Below, piece after piece: positions 56,417 to 64,000 of a DNA stretch of 64,000 bases (position 1 is the stretch's first letter; the number at the start of each line of letters is the position of its first letter). Source of the DNA: Permianibacter fluminis (lineage in GTDB: Bacteria; Pseudomonadota; Gammaproteobacteria; Enterobacterales; Permianibacteraceae); NCBI RefSeq assembly GCF_013179735.1, contig NZ_JABMEG010000001.1, positions 1,364,001 to 1,428,000 of the forward strand, read 5' to 3'. Position numbers and translations under genes: made by a program. The notes under the pieces were generated by a model. It saw nothing but the letters and a program-made list of their open reading frames with translations, was not told the origin of the DNA and searched no databases.

Positions 56417-57028
56417 ATGCCAAGCTGGACAGCTGCTTCTCTTTCAAAAGACTCACAATGGCGAGTAGTTGGGTTCGATGTTAGATGCCTGCTTCTTGCT
56501 TGCCAAAAGATTGAGCGCGCCACTTCGTGCGGAGTGCCTAACGACTCGAAGGGTCTGCAAGACTACCCCGCAACCATAGACTGCACTGTTTGGCCTCAAA
56601 TTGAGCAAGGAGAGCCAGCACCGATGCGAAATGGTTTCAATCTACTGGATGAATTGATGCGAGAGGTGGCTTTTGGAAGCGGCGAAGCGTTTTTGTCGGT
56701 AGCATTTCAAATGCCAGACTCTTTAATTGATCCTATTGCTGATATGTTCGGCATTGCCGATAAATCCAGATGTCATTGCTTGGATGAAGAGTGGATGCTG
56801 GCCGGGTATGATGTTGTCGACATCAGAACACAGTCTAGCGTTCTTCATAGCGCTGAGTTTCTTCCGACGGCATATGGCCCAACAGGTGGTTGCCTTGTAT
56901 CTGCGCTAAACCAGTTTAGAATTCTGGCGGATCAAAAAAAAGCAATTGATATTGCTGTTGAGGCAGATCTAAAGTTTCCGGAACATGCTCCGTTTTCTCC
57001 TTGCGCTGTTTGGATTAAGCTCGCGTAG
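56417..57028 (+). CDS. Candidate immunity protein for the RHS toxin tip
   Basis: The ATG comes one base after the RHS stop, the usual toxin/immunity spacing. The 203-residue protein is soluble, with an acidic C-terminal half (LDELMREVAFGSGEAFLSVAFQ, MPDSLIDPIADMFGIAD). It has no signal peptide and matches no family I know. Lower GC than the neighbours and a dedicated terminator support a horizontally acquired module. Its role as immunity protein is inferred from position only. Confidence 0.7.
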   Translation: MPSWTAASLSKDSQWRVVGFDVRCLLLACQKIERATSCGVPNDSKGLQDYPATIDCTVWPQIEQGEPAPMRNGFNLLDELMREVAFGSGEAFLSVAFQMPDSLIDPIADMFGIADKSRCHCLDEEWMLAGYDVVDIRTQSSVLHSAEFLPTAYGPTGGCLVSALNQFRILADQKKAIDIAVEADLKFPEHAPFSPCAVWIKLA

Positions 57029-57073
57029 CCACGATTAAATCTCGTAGGTACGAATTCGCGTCAGCTAGCGTAG

Positions 57074-57107
57074 CTTGGGTCGTGCCAACGGCATGACCCG
57101 AGTTTTC
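57074..57107 (+). terminator. Terminator after the immunity gene
   Basis: CTTGGGTCGTGCC (57074-57086) pairs with GGCATGACCCGAG (57090-57102) over 13 positions including two G-U pairs, loop AAC, followed by TTTTCTTTT. Confidence 0.85.
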
Positions 57108-57141
57108 TTTTCTCGGGGTTGGGGGAACAGCCAAAAAGCTT

Positions 57142-57168
57142 CCCGGAACCCGCTGCGCTTGTTCCGGG
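57142..57168. repeat. Short palindromic REP-like sequence
   Basis: CCCGGAAC (57142-57149) and GTTCCGGG (57161-57168) form a perfect 8-bp stem around an 11-base loop. The sequence resembles dispersed palindromes seen in many proteobacterial genomes. Only one copy is visible in the window. Confidence 0.45.
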
Positions 57169-57230
57169 CTACGCTCTATTCAATTGCCATCATGTTGGCG
57201 CGAAATTGCCTATGCGTTGGTCTCCTCAAT

Positions 57231-57268
57231 AAAGGGAAGCGGCAAGATCATTGCCACTTCCCTTTTTT
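57231..57268. terminator. Bidirectional terminator between immunity region and FG-GAP gene
   Basis: AAAGGGAAG-c-GGCAA (57231-57245) pairs with TTGCC-a-CTTCCCTTT (57251-57265) with one internal mismatch. T residues follow on the plus strand, and an A-run gives a U-tract on the minus strand. It probably serves the leftward FG-GAP gene. Confidence 0.75.
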
Positions 57269-57321
57269 GTTTTCGCGTCAACAACGCATCAACAGCACAT
57301 CAATAACACACCAACAACGCG

Positions 57322-58548
57322 TTAAAGCGCCGGTGCGAACGTGAAGGCGTAAATTTTGTTGGCGTCGTATGCCGGGACGAAGACTTCGACATAGCCATCG
57401 CCGTTGACATCGGCAATGGCGAGTTGACCAACGGTGCCGCCGACATCGACCACAATCCGCTCCTGATAATTCCAGTCACTGCTGGAGGTTGAGGTTGGCG
57501 CCAGCCAATGTACGCGCTGTGAACCGTCGCCGGAGACCATGATTTGCGGTTTGCCATTGGCGTTGCTGACCTGGGGATGGAACGCAAACGCGGTACCCGG
57601 TGACGCCTGGCCCGCACCACTGTTGCGGGTCTGGATGTTGGTGAGCAAGGTGTGGCGGATGAATGTGCCCGTCTTCACTTCTTGCGGCACTTCATAGGCG
57701 AAAACGGCGGCTTTTGCGGCCTGGTTTTCATGGTTGGTCACCAGCAGATCGCGGCGGCCATCGTTGTTCAGGTCCTCGATGCTGACGTCAAAAGCGGCGC
57801 CTAAACTGCTGTCCAGCACGCGCGACTTCAGCACCCCGCCTTCAAACCAGTGCAACGACAGTTTTTTCGCAAAGAACTCGGTCGCAACAATTTCCGGGGT
57901 GCCGTCACCGTTTAGATCGTCAATAACGAAATGAACGTCCGGCCCGGACTTCAACACGTGTTCGGTCCAGGTGGCGGTGAGTGGGTTGCTGCTCGGCTGC
58001 TTCAGCCACAACAATTCGCCCTTGGCACTGCCAAAGAGCGGTTTGTTGCCGCGGGCGGTCAGAATGTCGAGGCGGCCATCGTTGTCCACATCGAACCACG
58101 CAATGCGATGATAGAACCAACCGCTCTTGTCGCGGGTCAGTTTGCGCGTGGATTTGGTGTCACGGTCCAGCAGCGTGATGGCGCCGGTACCTTTGCCAGG
58201 CACAAGAAAACCGCCAGCGACCGCAATCAGCGGCGCGCCGCCGCTGATTGACTCTGGCACCGTGTGCATGCCGTTTGGCCAGGTAATGGTCGTGGCGAGC
58301 GTTTGCTCGGCTGCCAGCGAGACGTTGCTGACGAAGCTGCCGATGTTGGCAATGTGCCGCACTTCATCACGGCCAAACGGTTGAAACGAACTGATCAGGA
58401 GCGAGGGATCTTCGCTCGGTCGCAGCTTCTCAATTTGCAGAAACGCCGGTTTGTTACTTGGCAGAACGCCCAGGCTTCTCAGAGTGTCTTCGGCGTGTGC
58501 CGAGACAACTCCAGCGATCAACGACAGCGCGATTAGCTTTTTCAACAT
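57322..58548 (-). CDS. Exported FG-GAP/VCBS repeat protein
   Basis: The start at 58548 follows AAGGAGAGG and gives 408 residues with a Sec signal peptide (LKKLIALSLIAGVVSAHA). The repeats contain Ca2+-binding-type loops: FDVDNDGRLDILTARG, DDLNGDGTPEIVATE, EDLNNDGRRDLLVTN and ADVNGDGYVEVFVPAY. These indicate an integrin-like seven-bladed beta-propeller in the periplasm or outside. No catalytic motif is visible, and the role is unknown. It stands alone between terminators. Confidence 0.82.
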   Translation of the reverse strand: MLKKLIALSLIAGVVSAHAEDTLRSLGVLPSNKPAFLQIEKLRPSEDPSLLISSFQPFGRDEVRHIANIGSFVSNVSLAAEQTLATTITWPNGMHTVPESISGGAPLIAVAGGFLVPGKGTGAITLLDRDTKSTRKLTRDKSGWFYHRIAWFDVDNDGRLDILTARGNKPLFGSAKGELLWLKQPSSNPLTATWTEHVLKSGPDVHFVIDDLNGDGTPEIVATEFFAKKLSLHWFEGGVLKSRVLDSSLGAAFDVSIEDLNNDGRRDLLVTNHENQAAKAAVFAYEVPQEVKTGTFIRHTLLTNIQTRNSGAGQASPGTAFAFHPQVSNANGKPQIMVSGDGSQRVHWLAPTSTSSSDWNYQERIVVDVGGTVGQLAIADVNGDGYVEVFVPAYDANKIYAFTFAPAL

Positions 58549-58877
58549 AAAACCTCTCCTTGGCGCCATGGTGATGGCACCCTTTCGTTTTTACGTGGAT
58601 AACCGACAGCGAAACGGTCGAATGACTTTCGGCGTATTGAGGCGCCGAGACTGCGCAACCTAGCAAATGGTAGGAGGTCGTACAAGTTGCTCTATGTCGA
58701 TGAATTGTATGAGTTATGTAGTGATTTTGTAGCGCGGTGGGGAAGGGGTGGCCGTGGGTCTGCGTAGTGCCGCAGTTTTCGCCCGCGACGGCAGAATGTT
58801 GGGGTTACATAGACGGTGAAACTTGGCAGGCCAGATCCAACGCAGCAGAACTTTCAATTGAAAACAGGTTGCGCAAA
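58549..58877. other. Region upstream of the FG-GAP gene
   Basis: This 329-base stretch separates the FG-GAP gene from the SDR terminator and should contain the FG-GAP promoter on the minus strand. An AT-rich patch lies at about 58680-58735. No gene or clear motif is supported. Confidence 0.4.
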
Positions 58878-58904
58878 ACCCCGCAGAGAGTTCATCGGCG
58901 GGGT
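58878..58904 (-). terminator. Terminator of the SDR gene
   Basis: On the minus strand ACCCCGC and GCGGGGT form a 7-bp stem with a 13-base loop, followed by TTT. It lies 13 bases after the SDR stop. Moderate strength. Confidence 0.6.
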
Positions 58905-58917
58905 GTGCGTTTGAGCG

Positions 58918-59667
58918 TTAACCCGCGACCATTGCGGCGACTTGCTGTTCCAGTGCTTTCGGCGAGCTGAGGTAGGCGGAGCCCATGCTTTGGCTCATCG
59001 GGTCCGGGAAAATTTCCTCGATGCCGGCTTCAATCGCGGTGACGATGGCGCGCGCGGCGTCAGCAGGGGAAGTTTTGTCGAACGGCACTTCAGCGGCCAT
59101 GCGGGTGTCGATTGGGCCCGGATACACGCCGAACACTTGCGTGCCTTGCGCCTTCAACAGAATTCGCGCGGCCTGAGTGATGGAGTGGGTGGCGGCCTTT
59201 GACGCGCTGTAGGCGACGAACAACGGAAAGTTGACCAGCGAGGCAACCGAACCGATGTTGACAATGGCGCCTCCACCGTTGGCCGCCAGTACCGGCGCAA
59301 AGGCCTGACTCAGCTGGAACGTGCCGAAATAATTGACTTCCATTTCCTGACGACCTGCAACCAGCCACTGCGGATCCGTGAAAGCACCACCGGCGTGAGC
59401 CGCCACACCGGCGTTGTTGACCAGCATTTGCAAATCGGTGGCGCGGCTGACCGCCGCACGGACCTGTTCCGCGTTGGTCACATCCAGCTCCAGGGCAACA
59501 ATTTTGCTGCCATGGCGACGGCTCAGTTCGGCCAGATCAGACAGTTGGCGAGCTGCGGCGTACACCTTGCTGGCACCGGCGGCTATGAGTGCATCAACGA
59601 TGGCGGCGCCGATACCGCGGTTGGCGCCGGTCACGAGTGCGGTTTTACCTTTGACTGAAAAGCTCAT
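58918..59667 (-). CDS. Short-chain dehydrogenase/reductase
   Basis: The start at 59667 has AGGAG and gives 249 residues, a classical SDR length. Motifs are the Rossmann TGANRGIG near residue 14, ELDVT, NNAGVAAHAG, GSVASLVNF, catalytic YSASK and YPGPIDTRM. The NADP or NAD preference and substrate are not determined. It is divergent from a TetR repressor and shares the operator region, so it is the likely regulated target. Confidence 0.92.
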   Translation of the reverse strand: MSFSVKGKTALVTGANRGIGAAIVDALIAAGASKVYAAARQLSDLAELSRRHGSKIVALELDVTNAEQVRAAVSRATDLQMLVNNAGVAAHAGGAFTDPQWLVAGRQEMEVNYFGTFQLSQAFAPVLAANGGGAIVNIGSVASLVNFPLFVAYSASKAATHSITQAARILLKAQGTQVFGVYPGPIDTRMAAEVPFDKTSPADAARAIVTAIEAGIEEIFPDPMSQSMGSAYLSSPKALEQQVAAMVAG

Positions 59668-59717
59668 CTGAGAAACTCCTTTGAAGTTGGACGGGCGTAA
59701 GGAAGTGATTTCGATAA

Positions 59718-59775
59718 ACAGAACGGTCTGTCTGTTTGATGGGTTGACTATAGACAGACCATTCTGTATTGTCAA
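59718..59775. promoter_or_regulatory. Divergent promoters overlapped by a double TetR operator
   Basis: Two inverted copies of a 16-base box occur: ACAGAACGGTCTGTCT (59718-59733) and AGACAGACCATTCTGT (59752-59767), complementary at 15 of 16 positions. The leftward SDR promoter is near consensus: TTGACA (59775-59770) and TATAGT (59752-59747) with 17-base spacing, with the second box filling the spacer. A rightward promoter, TTGACT (59744-59749) and TATTGT (59767-59772), also has 17-base spacing and would start at or next to the TetR ATG. Repressor binding would block both. Confidence 0.82.
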
Positions 59776-59778
59776 GCC

Positions 59779-60351
59779 ATGAAAACGACCCCCAGCAAAA
59801 CCAACGACTTCCCCGTTCGCGAACGGCTGCTCGATGCGGCTGACCGGCTCTTCTATCAGGAGGGGATTCGGGCGGTCGGTGTCGACCGGTTGCTGCAGGA
59901 GGCGGGCGCTGCGAAGGCCTCGCTGTATGCCCATTTTGGTGGCAAGGATGAGTTGATCGCGGCGTATGTGGGCCGACGAATTGAGGCCGCGCGCGCGGAT
60001 ATTGATCAGTATCTGGAACAATTTCCGGAGTCGGAGCGGGCGCTGCGTTTCTTCGACTTTGTCGTGGAATGGACCCTCAAACCGGATTTTCGCGGCTGCC
60101 CGGTTCAGCATTTGGTCGGCGAGATAGCCGATTGCACGCACCCCGCCCGGGTGCTGGCGGTGACCCAGCGGCAATGGCTGGCTGAGCGATTTCAGCGTTG
60201 GGCAAAGGCGGCCGGCGCAAACGACCCGGAGCGTACGGCCGGCGCGCTGCAGGTGTTGTTTGATGGTGCCGTCTCGGCATCGTTGCAGGACGGGCCGAAG
60301 CGCGCACGTGATGCCCGTTGGACGGCAGAGCAACTGCTCGGCCGGCGTTAA
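59779..60351 (+). CDS. TetR-family transcriptional repressor
   Basis: The 190-residue protein has an N-terminal TetR helix-turn-helix (RLLDAADRLFYQEGIRAVGVDRLLQEAG...AKASLYAHFGGKDELI, residues 13-58). The ligand-binding domain contains VEWTLKPDFRGCPVQHLVGE. No ribosome-binding site precedes the ATG, and the predicted transcript starts at the ATG, so translation may be leaderless. It most likely represses itself and the divergent SDR, responding to an unknown small molecule. Confidence 0.92.
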   Translation: MKTTPSKTNDFPVRERLLDAADRLFYQEGIRAVGVDRLLQEAGAAKASLYAHFGGKDELIAAYVGRRIEAARADIDQYLEQFPESERALRFFDFVVEWTLKPDFRGCPVQHLVGEIADCTHPARVLAVTQRQWLAERFQRWAKAAGANDPERTAGALQVLFDGAVSASLQDGPKRARDARWTAEQLLGRR

Positions 60352-60438
60352 CGGGAGCGAAATGAGTCTGCTCGGAACTACGAGCTGCACGTCCACGTGA
60401 CAGCGTGAGAGCTTGAAAGCCTAGCCAGATATCGCATC

Positions 60439-60478
60439 AACACCCGATACCGGTAACACAGCCGATATCGGGTGTTTT
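60439..60478 (+). terminator. Terminator of the TetR gene
   Basis: AACACCCGATA (60439-60449) pairs perfectly with TATCGGGTGTT (60466-60476) over 11 bp with a 16-base loop, followed by further T residues and TTTCTTTT. Confidence 0.85.
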
Positions 60479-60545
60479 CTTTTCGGTTCTCGTCGGAGCA
60501 AACCGGGTCGCGTTTTGCTCCGACTATTTTTTCACCGCAAACTGG

Positions 60546-61721
60546 CTATCGCCGTTCGGCGGCCCAGCGCTTGAATTCGTCGCGATTGGCCAGCCACTGG
60601 TAGCTTTCGAGAGCGACCAGTTTGTCCGGATCGAATTCGGTTTCGAATTGTTGTTCGTAGTCGCTCAGCGTGGCCAGTGCCAGTTTGGCGTCCTGGGTGC
60701 TGCGGGCGATTTCGATCAGCGTCCAGTACGGTGAGCGGACGTCGGCTTCGAGTTCGATGCTGCGTTGGCAAGCAGCGCGGGCCTTGACGTAGTCCTTGGC
60801 AAAGTAATGACCGTTGCACTTGAGGAAGTTGCTGACGCCGTCTTCGACCACGCGTCGTTCAAACGTCTCAAGCGCCTTGATCATGCGGTCGTATTGCTGC
60901 TGATAAAAATAGTGATCGATCAGCATGAATTGCAGCGCGGGCTGGTTGCCGTGGTTGTCGGCGAGGTATTGCAGTGCAGCGCGGTATTTGGCTTCGTCGA
61001 GGTTGGTTGCCACGGCAACTTGCAGCGTCGCCCAGTTGACGGTCTTTTTGTAGCCGTCGGGGAATTGCTGCAGGGTGTTGTAGGCGCCGGGATAATCCAG
61101 CGCCTGCATTTTCTTAGACAGTTCCTGGACAATTTTCAGCACATCGCCGTCGAACTGAACGGTGCCGAACAGGGTGGTGATGAGGTTTTTGTCCTTGACC
61201 ATGCTGGCGGCCAAGCGGCGCATGAAATCGCTGATGCGGCTGCCCTGGCTGTGCACAAACCAGTCGCCAATTTTCTGTTTGTTGTCGATTTCAAACTGCA
61301 GGTATTCGTAGCCTTCGGATTCGCCTTCGGCGTTGCTGTAGTCAATCCGGATGATTTGTTCGCTGCCGGTGGATTTCTTGAGGGTCTTGACCAGTTTTGC
61401 CTGACCGTGTTTGGCCTCGATTTGGGTCATGGTGCTGGCGGCCATGCGCTCGCGGGATTTTTTCATGCCGGCGATAAAATCTTTCTGGTCGCGTTCCGGC
61501 AAGCCCATGCCGGCGGTCACGCGCGCGCCGAGCGCATCCATGTCGATCATTTGCGCAAACGCGGCCTGATCACGCTGGTTGAGGATTTCCGCCAGTTGTT
61601 GTCCGGTAGCCGCCAGCGGATTGCTGGCATTTTTTTCCATGGCGGTTTCGGCGTGGCTGGCCGACAGCCCGAGCAACAGGTTGCCGGCACAGGCCAGCAG
61701 CAGCGGAAGACGACGATTCAT
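60546..61721 (-). CDS. Exported helical (TPR-like) protein of unknown function
   Basis: The start at 61721 gives 391 residues with a Sec signal peptide (MNRRLPLLLACAGNLLLGL...SHA, cleavage near 24). The first half has an alpha/beta region with mixed charged segments (GMKKSRERMAASTMTQIEAKHG; IGDWFVHSQGSRISDFMRR). The second half contains helical repeats (KYRAALQYLADNHG, YDRMIKALETFERR, YVKARAACQRSIELE) resembling TPR units. I do not recognise a named family. It is a single gene divergent from a beta-lactamase-fold protein. Confidence 0.75.
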   Translation of the reverse strand: MNRRLPLLLACAGNLLLGLSASHAETAMEKNASNPLAATGQQLAEILNQRDQAAFAQMIDMDALGARVTAGMGLPERDQKDFIAGMKKSRERMAASTMTQIEAKHGQAKLVKTLKKSTGSEQIIRIDYSNAEGESEGYEYLQFEIDNKQKIGDWFVHSQGSRISDFMRRLAASMVKDKNLITTLFGTVQFDGDVLKIVQELSKKMQALDYPGAYNTLQQFPDGYKKTVNWATLQVAVATNLDEAKYRAALQYLADNHGNQPALQFMLIDHYFYQQQYDRMIKALETFERRVVEDGVSNFLKCNGHYFAKDYVKARAACQRSIELEADVRSPYWTLIEIARSTQDAKLALATLSDYEQQFETEFDPDKLVALESYQWLANRDEFKRWAAERR

Positions 61722-61895
61722 GGGGCATCCGGTCAGTGAGCAGGTGGTCAGCCATGCTGCCTGTGGTCCAGGCGCATCGCAAGCGCGCGGCGCCCGATGC
61801 CGAAGCGCGAAGACTGGCGACAATCGGTGACGACCGGTTACAGCGGCGCAGCGGGCAGGCACACTGGCAGCCTGCCGTGACAAAGGAACCAACCC

Positions 61896-63176
61896 ATGTC
61901 GGAAGTCGATGAGAGGCGCCGCCGCAGTGTGCAAGCGGCCGGGCTGGCGCTGCTGGGTGCGGTGCTCGGGCCCGGTTTGACGGCATGCGCGCACGGCAAT
62001 GCATCGGCGCGGGCTGTGGCACCGCGCGCGGCAATGCCGTGGCAATTGGATGCGGACTTTCTGGCGGATTTGCCGCGGCTGATGCGCGCCTATCAGGTGC
62101 CCGGTGTGGCGATGGCCACCGTGCATGATGGCGAGCTGACGTGGTGTTATCACACCGGGCTGGCCAACGCTGAAACCGGCGCCATTGTCACGGGCGATTC
62201 CTTGTTTGAGGCAGCGTCGCTGAGCAAACCCGTGTTTGCCTGGTTGGTGCTGCGGCTGGTTGATGAGCAGCGGCTTAATCTCGATCAACCGTTGACCTCA
62301 CTGCTGCGCCCGTCATGGCTGGCAAACGATCCGAACTGTGATCGCATAACGGCGCGGCACGTGCTTTGCCACAGCACCGGCTTGGTCAATTGGCGCAAGC
62401 AGCCGCTGACCGAAAAATTGCAACCGGCGTTCACTCCCGGTACCCAGATTCGCTATTCCGGCGAAGCGTATTTTTGGCTGCAACTGGTGGTTGAGCAATT
62501 GATGAATGCCAGTTTGGAGACGCTTGCCCAGCGCTATCTGTTTGCACCTGCAGGTATGCGCGACAGCAGTTTTGCTTGGGATGATGCGCTCGCGGCGCGT
62601 TCGGTTTTTGGCCATGCCGCGCCGGATGCCGGTGCGCTGGTACCGCTGCCGCCGCAGGGTATGCGTGCGCAGTGGCAGTTGGTCGAGTCGCTGGCGCGTA
62701 GCAGGCAAAAGCCACTTGGCCAATGGCGCTATGCCGATGCCGAACAGGCCTACGCAGCGTTGGCGGACAAGGTCCCGACCGACGCCGTGGGCTGGCCCGG
62801 TGATTTGATGGCCAATTGCGCTGCCAGTTTGCGTTGCACCGCAGCGGATTACGGCCGGTTCTTGCGGGTGCTGATGGCAATGGCTGATGCACCGAAATTG
62901 AGCGAGAGCAGCCAGCAGCTCTACACCGAAACGCAGATCGAAACCCGGCCCGACTGGAGTGGCAAAACGCTCGGCTGGAATCGTGAGCAGACCCGTGTTG
63001 GGCCGGTGTTGTATCACGGTGGCAACAACGCCAATCAATTCAAAACCTTCGCAATTGCCGAGCCGACCGGGGGCCGGGCTCTGGTGGTGATGACCAACGG
63101 TGGTGGCGGCAGCATGGTGTACCAGCAGATTGTCCGGGCAGCGACCGGCCGGGATTTGCTGGCCTTCGAACCCTGA
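61896..63176 (+). CDS. Serine beta-lactamase-fold lipoprotein (class C-like hydrolase)
   Basis: The 426-residue protein starts with a twin-arginine-rich n-region (RRRRSVQ) and a lipobox L-T-A-C (Cys31), so it is probably a lipoprotein, possibly Tat-exported. The beta-lactamase domain has SLSK (Ser nucleophile, near residue 110), a Tyr motif YSG near 188 in place of Y-x-N and HGG near 375 in place of K-T-G. These are features of the esterase/DD-peptidase branch rather than of a clinical AmpC. Activity on beta-lactams cannot be inferred. Confidence 0.88.
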   Translation: MSEVDERRRRSVQAAGLALLGAVLGPGLTACAHGNASARAVAPRAAMPWQLDADFLADLPRLMRAYQVPGVAMATVHDGELTWCYHTGLANAETGAIVTGDSLFEAASLSKPVFAWLVLRLVDEQRLNLDQPLTSLLRPSWLANDPNCDRITARHVLCHSTGLVNWRKQPLTEKLQPAFTPGTQIRYSGEAYFWLQLVVEQLMNASLETLAQRYLFAPAGMRDSSFAWDDALAARSVFGHAAPDAGALVPLPPQGMRAQWQLVESLARSRQKPLGQWRYADAEQAYAALADKVPTDAVGWPGDLMANCAASLRCTAADYGRFLRVLMAMADAPKLSESSQQLYTETQIETRPDWSGKTLGWNREQTRVGPVLYHGGNNANQFKTFAIAEPTGGRALVVMTNGGGGSMVYQQIVRAATGRDLLAFEP

Positions 63177-63296
63177 ATTTGGCCGCCGCCGGAACCGCTA
63201 ACGCTTGTCCCGGGTCAGACAGGCTGGTTAAATGGCCGCGGTTCGGCTGGCGCGGGTTCCGTACCGGATTATGACAAAGTGAAATCGGAGAGGCAG

Positions 63297-63902
63297 ATGA
63301 AATTCTTGGCAGTGGTTGCAGCAGCGTTGTTCTCGGTGGCCGCGGTCGCCGCCCCAGGCGACTGGAAAGAAGGCGTGCATTACAAAATCGCTGAGCCCAT
63401 GGGCAAAACCGCTGAACCCACCGTGGTCGAAGTGTTTTCCTATGGCTGCCCGGTCTGCTACGGACTGGATGAGCGCATTGAAGCCTGGAAGAAAACCAAG
63501 CCGGCCAATGTCAAGTTTCTGCGCATTCCGCATTACGGCATTCATGATGAAGGCAGCTGGTTGATCAAGATGTTCTATACCGCCGAAGCGCTCGGCATTT
63601 CCGAACAGATGCACAAGCCCCTGTTTGATTTGATTCACAAGGACAACGGCGGCCACAGCCCGATCCGCAACGAGAATGATGCGGTGGCGTTTCTGGTGAA
63701 GTTCGGCAAGCCGGAAGCGGTGGTGCGAGAAACCATCAAAGGTTTTTACGTCAACACCAAGGTCAATGTCGCCAAGGCGTTTGTCCAGAAGTTCCGGGTC
63801 AACAGCGTGCCGGCGTTTGTGATCAACGAAAAGTATTACACCGACGGAACATTGGCCAAGGCCGATCTGTTCAATGTGCTGAGCGAATTGCCGCTGAAAT
63901 AA
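63297..63902 (+). CDS. dsbA: Thiol:disulfide interchange protein DsbA with CPVC active site
   Basis: The start at 63297 has GGAGAGG and gives 201 residues. There is a Sec signal peptide (MKFLAVVAAALFSVAAVA). The thioredoxin fold has the active site FSYGCPVCYGLDERIE near residue 51 and the cis-Pro loop VNSVPAFVINEKY near 170. DsbA oxidises cysteines of exported proteins. The usual dipeptide between the cysteines is Pro-His; here it is Pro-Val, which should change the redox potential. Confidence 0.93.
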   Translation: MKFLAVVAAALFSVAAVAAPGDWKEGVHYKIAEPMGKTAEPTVVEVFSYGCPVCYGLDERIEAWKKTKPANVKFLRIPHYGIHDEGSWLIKMFYTAEALGISEQMHKPLFDLIHKDNGGHSPIRNENDAVAFLVKFGKPEAVVRETIKGFYVNTKVNVAKAFVQKFRVNSVPAFVINEKYYTDGTLAKADLFNVLSELPLK

Positions 63903-63969
63903 TCGGCTTTGTAGAAAGTCGCCAATAGGCGAATGTCACTCACATAAGGTGAAGGCATCGCGCTGGCGC

Positions 63970-64000
63970 TCCCCTCCTTGTCAAGGAGGGGATGGGGGTG
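63970..64000. repeat. Partial copy of a dispersed C/G-rich palindromic repeat at the window edge
   Basis: CCCCTCCTT-GTC-AAGGAGGGG (63971-63991) followed by a G-rich tail resembles the inner hairpin and tail at 24989-25021. The element runs off the window end. Confidence 0.5.

Noticed and set aside
61896-63176. Antibiotic-resistance beta-lactamase
   Set aside because: The Tyr motif and the KTG-equivalent (HGG) deviate from AmpC enzymes and fit the broader esterase/peptidase branch, so resistance is not claimed.

Overview
The window reads as a GC-rich gammaproteobacterial chromosome segment. Support comes from a class Ib-type assimilatory nitrate/nitrite operon with NasT, an F7-like chemotaxis operon in the cheY-cheA-cheW-mcp-cheR-cheD-cheB order, PhaR, Acs, a proteobacterial P-protein, a GlyGly-CTERM protein and TIGR02999-type ECF sigma / TPR-kinase genes. 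No rRNA, tRNA, CRISPR array, integrase or transposase was seen. The species cannot be fixed from the sequence.

Layout. 1-3230: the tail of a PldA-like outer-membrane phospholipase, then an ECF sigma factor translationally overlapped with a transmembrane Ser/Thr kinase carrying TPR-like repeats. 3544-13468: a secreted/lipoprotein block with an Ig-repeat heparinase-like lipoprotein, a pentapeptide-repeat exported peptide with an uncharacterised partner, a PQQ-glucose-dehydrogenase-like/diheme cytochrome lipoprotein, a VOC protein and a GlyGly-CTERM protein. 13514-24846: nitrate assimilation. nasT and nrtABD-type transporter genes point left; nirB-nirD-nasA-cobA point right. Both arms carry an intrinsic terminator directly before the first enzyme or transporter gene, and the two terminators share a 12-nt sequence. 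This indicates NasT-type antitermination of both arms. 24921-25044 is a palindromic repetitive element.

25058-32303: psd, a DedA protein, a complete Phe/Tyr attenuator (leader peptide with YFFYF) in front of a fused chorismate mutase/prephenate dehydratase/ACT/DAHP synthase gene, a small Cys-rich protein, and a yybP-ykoY (Mn2+) riboswitch in front of a TerC/Alx membrane protein followed by a DUF1853 gene. 32347-47316: an eleven-gene leftward chemosensory operon that also contains a REC-PP2C-HATPase phosphatase and a STAS antagonist (HsbR/HsbA-like partner switch) and ends with a hybrid histidine kinase.

47471-51535: phaR, acs and a second TerC-family gene. 51880-57028: a more AT-rich RHS polymorphic toxin gene with a coupled candidate immunity gene. 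57322-63902: an FG-GAP repeat protein, a divergent SDR/TetR pair with a clear double operator, a TPR-like periplasmic protein, a beta-lactamase-fold lipoprotein and a DsbA with a CPVC active site. The window ends inside a second copy of a repeat resembling the core of the palindromic element.

The strongest candidates for new biology are the attenuator plus CM-PDT-ACT-DAHPS fusion, the paired NasT-type attenuators, the pentapeptide-repeat peptide and its partner, repeated FGLF-type motifs replacing the usual P2 region of CheA, and the RHS tip/immunity pair.
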